Assembly (NCBI GenBank): GCA_035489755.1
Contig: DATGZK010000016.1
Coordinates: forward strand, 40,081-104,080
DNA: 64,000 nt
From: UBA9160 sp035489755
Lineage (GTDB): Bacteria; Myxococcota_A; UBA9160
Direction of reading: 5' to 3'
Shown here: one piece after another, positions 52,048 through 60,881 of the stretch
How positions within the stretch are numbered: the stretch's first letter is position 1
Layout: every line of letters begins with the position of its first letter
The notes under the pieces: generated by a model
Databases searched by the model: none
What the model was told of the DNA's origin: nothing
Seen by the model: the letters and a program-made list of their open reading frames with translations, nothing else
Position numbers and translations under genes: made by a program

Positions 52048-53412
52048 TCAATAACGGCCGTACTGACGGGCAAACTCCCGAACTCGGCCGAATGCCTTGT
52101 TGAACCGCTCTAGGTCCCCATCAAAGAGTCCCGCCCTGAGGGGGGGCCAATTGCTTCCAGCGGCTTTTGACTCCTCTTGGATCGTCACGAACACATTGCG
52201 ACTTCGATAGGCGAGACGGCCGAGAGGACACCAACCAGACATGTGATCAGGTCGATCGTCCGCATGGACAAGGGCCAGGAATGCCTCGAAACGGTCTAGG
52301 GCCGCATCGTACTCATCCTCGCCCGGGAATTGATCGCGAAGTGACTCGCGAAGCGTCTGTGCGAGACGATCAGCTAACGGTGCGGGACTCCTCCCCGGCA
52401 ACTGTTGCTCTCCGTCATTGAAGGTGCCCGGTGCATGCAGGACGAATACAGCAGGAAACAAGTGGTCACGCATCCTGACCTTTACATCGATAAGGATGCA
52501 CTTCAAAAAGTCCCACTTCTCGGCCGCCACGGCAGCGACACCACCCGCGTACAGCACACGGAGAGCCGGATAGCGGCGAAGCATCTCCCAGTCTTCAACA
52601 AAGGATATCACCGGAGCCGGATTCGCCACGCGCTCGAGCGCCGGCCGCCAGAGGGACTTGTGAAGTGGCGGTGCCCAGCGTCCCGCAAGCGCAAACATCC
52701 TCACGAGATCGGCAGACGTGTCCTCGTATCGATTGACGCGCGCGTGAAGTTCCTGCGCGCTCCAATCCGTAAGTAGATTCTCCCCATCGAGCATCGCCCT
52801 CACACGATTCGCCTCGCCGGTTAACAATTCTGCAACCTCGATAGGTCGTGCATCGTCAAAGAGCGCACCCTTAAAGCGCACTGTCGTCGGTTCTCCAATA
52901 GGCGTACGTTCGATTTCCTCTAGGATCGGCCGCAAGGCCCCTTCAAAATGCGTTGCCAGGACGCCACGCGCCCGCGCGCGCTCTGTATCCTCCATCGCGC
53001 TTCCGTATCGGAGCACACGCCGGGTTCGTAGATCAAAGGGCAACTGCTCAGGGGGGCCAAAGGCGGTATTCATTACGAGGACGATCCGCGTCGGTCCTAG
53101 GCTCTTGAGCGCGTAGCCCAGCTCAACTAGCACGTTCGGATTTGGCATCCGGCGCCCTTCCGGGACGTTCGGGTTGATGATCGAGACGTCGGCAACAAAA
53201 ACCGCAGCGGCATCGATCTTCTCGAAGATGGTGCGATGAATTTCTGGCGAGCCGGGAACGCCGAGCGTGTCCCGGTCTACGACCGGCTCGACGCGGATAG
53301 AGTCGTCGTTACGCAGCGTTTTGGCAGCGTCCTTTAGCGCTCTCTCAATGAAGCCGCGATTCGTCGGATTGGGGAGATCGGACTGCCAGGAATAGAAGAC
53401 CGTGACTTGCAA
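52048..53412 (-). CDS. TIR-like SWQSD protein, candidate defence effector
   Basis: 454 residues from TTG 53412, preceded by GAGGTG seven bases upstream. N-terminus TVFYSWQSDLPNPTNRGFI begins a TIR-like or predicted nucleotide-binding domain; AAVFVADVSIINPNV and NPNVLVELGYALKSLG are the domain's beta-strand D and glutamate-containing helix, consistent with an NAD-cleaving or nucleotide-binding role. The C-terminal 270 residues are an unassigned helical domain. Divergent from the HipA-like gene. Function is inferred from domain only. Confidence 0.6.
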   Translation of the reverse strand: MQVTVFYSWQSDLPNPTNRGFIERALKDAAKTLRNDDSIRVEPVVDRDTLGVPGSPEIHRTIFEKIDAAAVFVADVSIINPNVPEGRRMPNPNVLVELGYALKSLGPTRIVLVMNTAFGPPEQLPFDLRTRRVLRYGSAMEDTERARARGVLATHFEGALRPILEEIERTPIGEPTTVRFKGALFDDARPIEVAELLTGEANRVRAMLDGENLLTDWSAQELHARVNRYEDTSADLVRMFALAGRWAPPLHKSLWRPALERVANPAPVISFVEDWEMLRRYPALRVLYAGGVAAVAAEKWDFLKCILIDVKVRMRDHLFPAVFVLHAPGTFNDGEQQLPGRSPAPLADRLAQTLRESLRDQFPGEDEYDAALDRFEAFLALVHADDRPDHMSGWCPLGRLAYRSRNVFVTIQEESKAAGSNWPPLRAGLFDGDLERFNKAFGRVREFARQYGRY

Positions 53413-53666
53413 GAGCAGGCACCTCGATACCGCACATCGATGATCGCGCGGGCCGCGCTGCGTGCCAAAATGCCTCCCTGGGGCACCGGATTGCAACAAG
53501 GGCACACGCAGCTCCGGTGACAAACCTCTTGCAGGAGCTGGGTGGCGAGGAGTAGAAAGTACACTTCCAAACAGCTCGCAGGACGTCCAGAAAGGTCTAA
53601 GTCCCTTGGGTCGTTCTGCCGCTCCTCACAGTACTGCCGGTCACAGGGGCGTCAGAGCGGGCCTCG

Positions 53667-54455
53667 ATGGCTGAGCGTGCCGACTGGCAGAACGCGCTTG
53701 CTGGCAGTCGTGCGGCCGGCGGAGACCTGTCTCTCGTCGCGGCCCTGAAGCAGAGCCAAGCGGGCAGTTCTGGCGCGTTTCTTGCTAGTGCTAGTGATGG
53801 GAACCGCTATTGGGTGAAGCCGTTGAATAATCGTCAGACCGAGCGAGTGCCGATCAGTGAGCAAATAGTCGGGCGCGCTGGCGCTCTCATCGGTGCGCCG
53901 ACGTGTGAGGTTCATACGGTCGAGATTAAACAAGACCTAGAGGGTTGGGAGTTTCGACAGGGAGCCAAGCTCGCCGTTGGCATCGCGCACGGCTCCCGTC
54001 TTGTGCAGGATGCAGCAGAGACAAGACAGCTTGAGCGGCGGACGCAGGACGAGAACAGCGCCCGTCACGTCTTTCTCCTTGCGCTCTACGATTGGTGTTG
54101 GGGTGCGGACCCTCAATGGCTCATGGCCCTCTCGGACGACAGCCGATTTTACTCACACGACCACGGCCACTATTTTCCCGGTGGCCCAAACTGGCAGGAG
54201 GCAGAGCTTGTCCGAGTCGTGGACGAGCCACACGAGTTTCCCGATTCCAACCATCTATTGAGCCGGGAGGCAGCAGGGGAGGTTGCAGCAGCACTGCATG
54301 CCTTAACGCGCGCTATGCTTCTCCATGCCATCCGAGCGATTCCGCCTGCCTGGCCCGTTTCTAACTCTGAACTGGAATGCATCGGATTCTTTCTTGAGCG
54401 TCGGGCACCGCAGGTGGCCGACCGAATTCTGCGTCGCCTTGGGAGAGCCACATGA
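53667..54455 (+). CDS. HipA-like kinase domain protein
   Basis: 262 residues. The pattern YWVKPLNNRQTERVPISEQIVGRAGALIGAPTCEV, EWEFRQGAKLAVGIAHGSRL, and SHDHGHYFPGG resembles the compact HipA_2-type kinase domain that pairs with DUF3037. The lysine in WVKP would bind ATP and the SHDHG segment would be the metal-binding loop. Its stop overlaps the next ATG (ATGA). No HipB antitoxin is adjacent. Confidence 0.65.
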   Translation: MAERADWQNALAGSRAAGGDLSLVAALKQSQAGSSGAFLASASDGNRYWVKPLNNRQTERVPISEQIVGRAGALIGAPTCEVHTVEIKQDLEGWEFRQGAKLAVGIAHGSRLVQDAAETRQLERRTQDENSARHVFLLALYDWCWGADPQWLMALSDDSRFYSHDHGHYFPGGPNWQEAELVRVVDEPHEFPDSNHLLSREAAGEVAAALHALTRAMLLHAIRAIPPAWPVSNSELECIGFFLERRAPQVADRILRRLGRAT

Positions 54456-55324
54456 GATATGTCTACAGCGTTCTGCGGTTCGTCCCCGATCCGGGTAGGG
54501 GTGAATTTGTCAATATCGGGGTGATTGTAGGAAGCGACGAGTCTTCGGAGTGGGAGCTTCGCCTCGTGGACAACCCGCGCCGCGCGCGCCAACTGGACGA
54601 ACGCGGAATCCTGCCGAAGGTGTGGGACTTTGTGAACGAAGTCGGCCAGCGTCTCGACTACTTCACCGATGCAATTGAGGCCAGATCCAAGTTTCCCGAG
54701 GAAATCTCGGAGAAGTGGCTCGAAGCGCTCTGGCAGCAGTCTGAGAACGTCGTACAACTCTCTCGGCCGGCGCCAATCTCCGAAGAGAGCCTGGAAAGGG
54801 CCATGGAGTTCCTGTTCCGCGAGATGATCGTGGACCCGGAGAGAGTCCGTTACCCGTTCAAGAAGAAGAATGTCGCGCTAGCCGCTGTCCGAAGGGCGTA
54901 TCGAGAGCAGGGATTGACCCTGGGCCGTAACTTTTTCGAAACTCCCACTGTCCATAGCCCTAATCACAGCGAGCGCTTCGACTTTGCTGTTGCGAACGGC
55001 ATGGCGCTGCAGCTTACCCAGACCTGGTCCTTTCAAGTGCCTGATCGAGAGAAGCTCGCGGAGGATATCAAGGCGTGGGCGTGGACTGTTCGAGATATCC
55101 GGGACGGAGGCGGACATGCATCTACAAAGGACGAGCGTCGCATAGAGGTACCTAAGGACGTTTCGGTCGTTGTAGTGTACGTGCCGCCTGCTTCCGAGAA
55201 AGAGGAAGTCGCACTTCGGGAGGCCAACAGCGCCTTTAGGAGGATCGACGTACAGGCGGTGCCGATGGAACGCGCTTCTCGCGTTGGTGGAGACGCCCGC
55301 GACCTCCTCGGCCCCGCTCTCTAG
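54452..55324 (+). CDS. DUF3037 protein, partner of the HipA-like kinase
   Basis: 290 residues. N-terminus MRYVYSVLRFVPDPGRGEFVNIGVIV is the DUF3037 core. A central helical region and a C-terminal beta-rich part (VVVVYVPPASEKEEV) follow. Overlap of start with the kinase stop and regular family pairing suggest a two-protein system. Role unknown. Confidence 0.75.
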   Translation: MRYVYSVLRFVPDPGRGEFVNIGVIVGSDESSEWELRLVDNPRRARQLDERGILPKVWDFVNEVGQRLDYFTDAIEARSKFPEEISEKWLEALWQQSENVVQLSRPAPISEESLERAMEFLFREMIVDPERVRYPFKKKNVALAAVRRAYREQGLTLGRNFFETPTVHSPNHSERFDFAVANGMALQLTQTWSFQVPDREKLAEDIKAWAWTVRDIRDGGGHASTKDERRIEVPKDVSVVVVYVPPASEKEEVALREANSAFRRIDVQAVPMERASRVGGDARDLLGPAL

Positions 55325-55352
55325 GCTGCCGCCGCCTGCCGTTGCGAGCAGC

Positions 55353-55844
55353 TCAGTGCCCTTTCGCGGGTGCGACCGCCGCCATCGACGGAGAGGCAAA
55401 ACCGTTGCTTGGGCAGCCGTCCGGGTGATGCGGGCAGCTACCGCCGTCTATCCAATTGATGGCGTATCTCGTGTTCGCGGCCGAGTCGCCCGCCGCTCGC
55501 TCGAGCAACTGCGACTGCAGCGCAACCTGCTTCTGCATCCGGTCAACGACCTGCAGGAAGGCGGGGAGGCTCTTCGCCTGCTTCGCGTCCTCTAGCGCCC
55601 TACGAAGATCCCGGGTCAGCCCCTTCATCTGACCTAGCAGGTCGTCGCCAAGATCGTCTTCGAGCTCTGCCCTGCGCTGCGCTGCCTCCGCCAAAACCAC
55701 CCCGATATGGCTGCGGTGGCGGCTCACGGAGCTTCTCGCGACCCGGTATTGGCCCGCTATGGCCCGATTAGGTGTCCCGCCAAGTAGGGCTTCGTCGATC
55801 TTGGCTCGATTCGGATGGCTGCAAACGGTGCATGGGCGAGCCAC
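55353..55844 (-). CDS. CxxC-HTH small protein, copy 1
   Basis: 163 residues from GTG 55844. N-terminal CTVCSHPNRAKIDEALLGG followed by an HTH-like IAGQYRVARSSVSRHRSHI, then a helical coiled region and a C-terminal Cys/His HHPDGC motif. Likely DNA-binding. Highly similar to copy 2 (57667-58095). Their upstream regions match for about 100 bases. Confidence 0.6.
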   Translation of the reverse strand: MARPCTVCSHPNRAKIDEALLGGTPNRAIAGQYRVARSSVSRHRSHIGVVLAEAAQRRAELEDDLGDDLLGQMKGLTRDLRRALEDAKQAKSLPAFLQVVDRMQKQVALQSQLLERAAGDSAANTRYAINWIDGGSCPHHPDGCPSNGFASPSMAAVAPAKGH

Positions 55845-56016
55845 TTAACCCCCCTTTCGCCCCTCCCGGGACGCGCTGGTGGTGTTTTGTGACATTCTGC
55901 CGCACCGCTGTCCCGATTCCTACGGCGAGCCTTGCGCGCGGCGCGAAGCGTCGGAGCCACATCGGAGCTACATCCCATCCGCTCTTAACTCTCTGGATTC
56001 CTTAGCGCTTTATGAT

Positions 56017-56050
56017 TTCGGACGCGGGTTCGATTCCCGCCGCCTCCACC
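56017..56050 (+). repeat. attR, 34-base direct repeat (tmRNA 3' fragment)
   Basis: Identical to attL. It is followed by A56051, restoring CCA at the original end. It is the displaced end of the host ssrA, not a tRNA gene: only T-arm and acceptor strand are present. Confidence 0.9.
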
Positions 56051-56591
56051 ACTAACCCCGCGGAATTGCTCAACGCATTTCCGTGATTTTCGGCTCCGCG
56101 CCTGACTCGCGCCTCTTTTCGAGTCACCTTTCGCACAACACCTCAACGCCTCTTCAAGGTCTTCGCGCGTCGGTAGCATGGTTCGGTTTCTGCCATGCGG
56201 AAGAGTAAACGGTGCGAGGCAGCAGTCTCTCCATCATTAGCGCCACCCGCGAGCCCCGCGCCGGGGCGCCACGCATCCCCAACCAGCCACGCCCGCCAGC
56301 CGCGGGCGCCGGGCGGGGACGCCCCAGCCGGGGCGACCCTCGAAGATTTTGATTGACGCCGTGGGGGCAGCGACGGATAAAAGCGAAAGGGGGGTTCCGC
56401 GTCCGTCGTTGCGGATTCCATTCTGCTGCCTTCGGGCATCTCCTCTAGCTTGAGCCGAATCCCTGCGCGATCGAGTGAGTTCCCGCTTCCCATGGAGAAT
56501 CGGCGCGGCCGCTCGGATAGTCATCGAGGCAGGAGAGCACGCCGAGCCAGCTCGAGATCTCTCTGGTAGACGCGGGCAGCGCGGAGTCGAG
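56051..56591. other. No convincing gene in 541 bases after attR
   Basis: Nothing recognised. Long antisense-type open frames lack protein-like composition. A host region left beside an old integration site is possible. Confidence 0.4.
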
Positions 56592-56924
56592 ATGAGACGA
56601 GGCGGACAGCGTAGGTGGCGGGACCCCGATGTCGATGTTCATGAGGTCAGATTCGGGGTTGATTGGTACGACCGCGATCAGTGGGCCCGCCTGCGCGAGG
56701 TCGCGGCGGATCCGAACGCATTGGAAGAGACCTACGAGGAGTGGGTGGCCATGGTTGAACACGCGATTCGCACGGTCGAGGCAAAGGGCGAATCTGTAGC
56801 AAGGGTCCCTATCGACACAGAGGAACTCGTGCTCTGGTGCAACAGGCAGCCGCGCCCTGTCGATCGGCCCGCAAGGGCAGAATTCGCAAGCCGGAAGCTC
56901 TACGAGCGCCGCCGCGCCAAGTAG
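56592..56924 (+). CDS. Conserved hypothetical protein
   Basis: 110 residues. DVHEVRFGVDWYDRDQWARL, then ADPNALEETYEEWVAMVEHA and DTEELVLWCNRQ. This looks like a small family often annotated hypothetical. ATG 56592 with GGAG five bases upstream. Role unknown. Confidence 0.55.
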   Translation: MRRGGQRRWRDPDVDVHEVRFGVDWYDRDQWARLREVAADPNALEETYEEWVAMVEHAIRTVEAKGESVARVPIDTEELVLWCNRQPRPVDRPARAEFASRKLYERRRAK

Positions 56925-57144
56925 CGACTCCGAGGCACATTGGGCCCTCGTCCCCAATAGATGAGGGCCGGCCTTGTAGAGCCGCATCCCCGGGAAGTCC
57001 CGCGAAGGGGTGGACTGCCGGGCGGGCTGTTCGGCTCGAATGACGTAGTAACGGAGAGTATTGGAACGAGGTCAGGAGAGATCTCTGGTACCATTCGTGT
57101 TAGGAACCGGTGCCAGTGAGCCTGTGTGCCCGGAATGAGGACCG

Positions 57145-57474
57145 ATGCTCCGCGATACCTTCCTGCAGTTCATCGCATGCTTAGCGATCGCGCTCGGGGT
57201 CGGAGTGGCGGCGTCTCCAATCGTCATTATGGGGAGATGCCTGGGGTCACTCCCGCCCGGGCCGGTCCGATTGGCCTGCGATGTGGATGGCAACGGCATC
57301 GTCGACCGGGAAGACATCCAACTCATAGCGGATGGCCGTGGTACTACTCCAAGTGGACCGAATGATCCGCGTGATTTCGATCACGACGGCATGATCACGG
57401 TGTTGGATAACAGGGCATGCACGCTCAACTGCACGTATGCCCTCTGCGCCTCACTGGCGGCGTCACAGCCGTAG
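57145..57474 (+). CDS. Secreted dockerin/EF-hand-like small protein
   Basis: 109 residues. Signal peptide (FIACLAIALGVGVAA), then two calcium-loop-like segments, CDVDGNGIVDREDIQLI and DFDHDGMITVLDNRAC, the dockerin type I pattern, then CTLNCTYALC. The stop at 57474 precedes an anchor-like segment in another frame. RBS GAGG at 57136 area. Confidence 0.6.
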   Translation: MLRDTFLQFIACLAIALGVGVAASPIVIMGRCLGSLPPGPVRLACDVDGNGIVDREDIQLIADGRGTTPSGPNDPRDFDHDGMITVLDNRACTLNCTYALCASLAASQP

Positions 57475-57620
57475 GCAGCGACGCAACCGCGAAGAGCTGC
57501 GGCATGCTTCGCGCCGAACCTGCCCTTGTCGTAGCACTCATGCTTTGGCTGCGCCGACGAAACGGGCGTGGGTTCAGCTCTCGGGATGAACGCGACCCCG
57601 ATGCCTCGCTCGGATGAGCA
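57475..57620 (+). pseudogene. Frameshifted C-terminal anchor-like segment
   Basis: In the -1 frame relative to 57145-57474 the sequence continues CGMLRAEPALVVALMLWLRRRNG, a Cys, hydrophobic helix and basic cluster, like a sorting tail. A single frameshift near 57450-57474 would fuse it to the dockerin protein. Confidence 0.4.
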
Positions 57621-57666
57621 TGGCGCTGAAGGGTCCTCGCCGAGCAGCGAGACCAAACCCCACGGA

Positions 57667-58095
57667 CTATGCGCCGGGCGGGCAGCCGTCCGGGTGGTGA
57701 GGGCAGCTCGCCCAACTGACAACGAACTCGCCACCACCGCTGTCAGCGCGGTCCAGCAGCGTCGATTGCAACGCGAGCTGCTTTTGGATGCGGTCGGCCA
57801 CCTGGAGGAAGGCGGGGAGGCTCTTCGCCTGCTTCGCATCCTCTAGCGCACAGCGCAGATCCTGATTCAGCGCCTTGGCTTGCCCTAGCAGATCGTCGCC
57901 AAGGCCGTCCTCGAGCTCGGCCCGGCGTTGTGCGGCCTGCACCAACGCTGTCCCGATATGAGTGCGGTGGCGATCCACTGCGCTCTTAGTGAGAGCGTGT
58001 TGTCCCGCTATGTCCCGAATTGCTGTCCCGCCAAGCAGGGCTTCGTCGATCTCGGCTCGATTCGGGTGACTGCATACGGTGCACGGGCGAGCCAT
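57667..58095 (-). CDS. CxxC-HTH small protein, copy 2
   Basis: 142 residues from ATG 58095. Nearly the same opening as copy 1 (CTVCSHPNRAEIDEALLGG), an HTH segment that differs most (LTKSAVDRHRTHI), then a conserved helical part and the Cys/His end. It lies outside the element. Upstream 58096-58200 matches the copy 1 upstream. Confidence 0.6.
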   Translation of the reverse strand: MARPCTVCSHPNRAEIDEALLGGTAIRDIAGQHALTKSAVDRHRTHIGTALVQAAQRRAELEDGLGDDLLGQAKALNQDLRCALEDAKQAKSLPAFLQVADRIQKQLALQSTLLDRADSGGGEFVVSWASCPHHPDGCPPGA

Positions 58096-58146
58096 GTAAT
58101 CCCCTTTCGCCCTTCGCGGGACGCGCTGGCGGTGCTTTGGCATCAT

Positions 58147-58476
58147 GCCGCGTCGCTGTCCCGATTCCTAGTGTGAGCCTTGCGCATATGCGCGCGCCGT
58201 AGTGGGTCAAATGAGCCATAGTGGGCGCATGCGCACATCCCTAGTGCTGCGCTCTGCCTCAGTGCGATCGGGAGCCCATATGGGCATCGCCTTGAACATC
58301 CTGGCACAAAGCTTGCTCCTCAGACTATCCAGTAGAAGGGGTCCGGGTCCGTCACGGCGGACCTGAGGCTACCAAGTCGCCCTCAGCTCCCACGAGGCGG
58401 CTCTTGGACAGCGTTGCACCTCTGCCGTCTCAATCCGGCGGTCCGCCTCCAGCAGAGCGAGGGCTAGAGGTGAAGC
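58147..58476. other. Intergenic, no gene seen
   Basis: 330 bases between copy 2 and a lipoprotein. Bases 58147-58200 belong to the copy-2 upstream repeat. Nothing further is recognised. Confidence 0.4.
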
Positions 58477-58740
58477 ATGAGGGGCAGGAATTGGGCAGCG
58501 CTAGGACTCGCGGCGATGGTCTCTGCCTGCGCTCACCCCGGGACTGAAATGGAACCTGAGTTTTTGTGGGTGAGCACCGGCGGCGCCGGCGAAGCGCAGT
58601 TCTATCGTGATACATCCGACTGTTTATCGCGAACCGCGACGGCGGCGGCAAGCGAGTTTGTGCTCTGCATGAACGGAAAGGGCTGGGAGCAGCAGGCGTT
58701 GGTGGGGGCAGCGCGGCCCGTGGTGGTGGAACACCGCTGA
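58477..58740 (+). CDS. Small lipoprotein
   Basis: 87 residues. Signal MRGRNWAALGLAAMVSAC with lipobox and Cys near 18, then a short charged segment with one Cys pair. ATG follows GAGG. Role unknown. Confidence 0.55.
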   Translation: MRGRNWAALGLAAMVSACAHPGTEMEPEFLWVSTGGAGEAQFYRDTSDCLSRTATAAASEFVLCMNGKGWEQQALVGAARPVVVEHR

Positions 58741-58850
58741 CGCTAAAGGTCAATCCTGCCCGATCTCCAGCGCAGAGCACGTAAGGGACCGCCACGAGGG
58801 AATCAAGGCAACGGAAGCGGTCGAGAAGGCTCGCCCCGCCGCTCTTCTCC

Positions 58851-59549
58851 GTGCTCGTGCTCCTCGCCATCGTCGCGGGCGTCTCGTGCGGCGGTGGGCC
58901 GGAAGGGCCCGAGGACGAGAGCGAGCTCGCCGCCGCGCGCGAGTTGATGGTGGCGACGCAGATCGAGGCGCGCGGCGTGCGTGCGCCGCGCGTCCTCGCG
59001 GCGATGCGTCGCGTGCCCCGACATCGCTTCGTGCCGGAGCCCCTGCGCGAAGCCGCCTACGACGATACGCCGCTCCCGATCGGCCTCGGACAGACGATCT
59101 CGCAGCCGTACATCGTCGCGGTGATGACCGAGGCGCTCGCGCCCGAGCCGAGCGATGTCGTGCTCGAGGTCGGCACGGGATCGGGGTACCAGGCCGCCGT
59201 GCTCGCGCAGCTCGTGAAGCGCGTCTACACGATCGAGCTCCTCGCCCCGCTCGCGGAGCGCGCCCGTGTGGTTCTCGCAGGGGAGGGCATCACGAACGTC
59301 GAGGTCGAGGTGGGCGACGGCTGGAAGGGCTTGCCCGCGCACGCGCCCTACGACGGCATCCTCGTGACGGCCGCGCCTGACGCCGTGCCGCAGGCGCTGC
59401 TCGATCAGCTCGCGATCGGCGGACGCCTGATCGTGCCCGTCGGCGAGGACGAACAAGAGCTGCGCCTGATCACACGCACCGAGCATGGCTTCGAGACGCG
59501 CACGCTCTTCGAGGTGCGCTTCGTGCCGCTCGTGCGCGAGGTCGAGTAG
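58851..59549 (+). CDS. pcm: Protein-L-isoaspartate O-methyltransferase with signal-like N-terminus
   Basis: 232 residues. Motifs: MVATQIEARGVRAPRVLAAMRRV, HRFVPE, LEVGTGSGYQAAVLAQL and GLPAHAPYDGILVTAA. SAM-dependent methylation of damaged isoaspartate. The N-terminus LVLLAIVAGVSCGGG looks lipoprotein-type, suggesting export; a shorter internal ATG near 58946 would give a cytosolic form. No standard start lies upstream in frame before a stop. Confidence 0.82.
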   Translation: MLVLLAIVAGVSCGGGPEGPEDESELAAARELMVATQIEARGVRAPRVLAAMRRVPRHRFVPEPLREAAYDDTPLPIGLGQTISQPYIVAVMTEALAPEPSDVVLEVGTGSGYQAAVLAQLVKRVYTIELLAPLAERARVVLAGEGITNVEVEVGDGWKGLPAHAPYDGILVTAAPDAVPQALLDQLAIGGRLIVPVGEDEQELRLITRTEHGFETRTLFEVRFVPLVREVE

Positions 59550-59869
59550 GCACGGATTCGCTCTCGCGCGCAGTGCCGTCTTGGGCATGAGCCACCCGCG
59601 AGTGACGCGCTAGATTGCCATGAGACGCGACCTCTCGAGGGGGGTCGCACCCAAGGGTTGGGGGCTGCGCGCGCTTACACTCGCAAGCGTCGAGAGGCGG
59701 CGGGCCAGAGGAGGCGGCGTGAGCATCGCAGCATGGTGGTCCTCCCTGGGGACAATGATGCAGCTCAGCGGGCGCTCCTCGTCCGATCTGTCGCATGGGC
59801 CGCGACGGGCGCGTTGGGCTAAGGGGAGCAGACCGTGAAGAAGCTAACGGTCGAGGCGGGAAAGTCGTC

Positions 59870-60316
59870 GTGTTGATCCAGGAACTGACTAGGAAGGCTA
59901 GTCTGGACCTCCTGGCCCGTACCCATCTGGGCAGATTGGCGTGTGCCCAAGGGACTCAGCCTTACGTCGTGCCAATCTATTTCGCCTTCAACAAGAGCTA
60001 CCTGTATAGCTTTTCCACCGTTGGGCAAAAGATCGAGTGGATGCGCACCAACCCGCTGGTCTGCGTCGAAGCAGACGAGGTGGTCAGCACCCACCAGTGG
60101 GTGAGTGTCATCGTCTTCGGTCGATACCAGGAGCTGCCCGATACGCCCAAGTGGAAAACTGCGCGAGAACATGCCCACGAAATGCTGCGAAAGAACGCCA
60201 TGTGGTGGGAGCCCGGTTACGTGAAAACGATCCTCCACGGCACAGAGCGCCCGCTGGTGCCAGTCTTCTATCGCATCTCCGTCGGTCAAATCACCGGTCA
60301 TCGCGCCACCCCTTGA
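59870..60316 (+). CDS. Pyridoxamine 5'-phosphate oxidase-fold protein (NimA-like)
   Basis: 148 residues. LLARTHLGRLACAQGTQPYVVPIYFAF and SFSTVGQKIEWMRTNPLVCVEADE resemble FMN-binding PNPOx-like proteins, including nitroimidazole-resistance proteins. GTG 59870 preceded by GAGGCGGGAAAG. A longer frame from 59795 has no such homology. Confidence 0.65.
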   Translation: MLIQELTRKASLDLLARTHLGRLACAQGTQPYVVPIYFAFNKSYLYSFSTVGQKIEWMRTNPLVCVEADEVVSTHQWVSVIVFGRYQELPDTPKWKTAREHAHEMLRKNAMWWEPGYVKTILHGTERPLVPVFYRISVGQITGHRATP

Positions 60317-60881
60317 GTCGGTAGCGCGAGGGGTTCGCCTTCGCTCACTTACACGCGCGAGCGTCGCGAGGTGACGGCGGGCCGGATGGCACGGCATGAC
60401 GGGACCGGCGCCGAAGCTCTGCGGCAAGCCGCCCCCCCTTTGTCTGCGATCGTGGGTTACTGCGTGGCGAGCTCTCGGCGCCGGAGCTCCGTAGAGGTGG
60501 TAGACGCGGAGTCGGCCGACGCTTACACGCGAAAGACGACCGATGGTCGAATTTCGTGCAGCGCGTGAGGAACGGGCGAAGGAGCCGGCGCCGGAGCTTG
60601 ACCCGCCGTGGGTCACATCCTGGGGGAAGGACTCGCGGCGTCGGCGGCCGCGCGCCATGGAGAACGCGAGGCCAACCGCAGTATCTCTCGAGCGGTTGGA
60701 AATCTCTGTCGCGCAAGTGACAGGGATTCAAAAAGGCTCGCAGGGCGGTTTTGGTGAGAAAACAGCACGACAGATCCGGGCGCATCACCGGCGCCAGAGT
60801 CCTGCGGCGCGCGTTACCCAACGGACGCTCGGCGGACCCAGGCGCCGGGGGCTCCGTCGCAGCAGAGGCGAGTGCTCAAGA
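60317..60881. other. Low-confidence stretch with short repeats, no gene
   Basis: 565 bases. Copies of short motifs (CTTACACGCG-type at 60348; GGCGCCGGAGCT-type near 60399, 60478 and 60587) are scattered. No coding signal convinced me. Confidence 0.35.

Larger units (their letters stand above)
44222..56050. mobile_element. Integrative element inserted at the ssrA 3' end
   Basis: Bounded by an exact 34-base direct repeat of the tmRNA T-arm and acceptor end (44222-44255 and 56017-56050). Internal genes include tyrosine integrase beside attL, a TubC-docking-like protein, a DUF3854/DUF3631 primase-helicase-like protein, small regulators, a ribbon-helix-helix protein, a serine recombinase and cargo genes. 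There are no capsid, terminase or tail genes and no conjugation genes, so a phage-satellite or genomic-island type element is the best reading. Confidence 0.9.

Noticed and set aside
56017..56050. Possible tRNA gene
   Set aside because: Only the T arm and acceptor strand exist; it is the displaced ssrA end.
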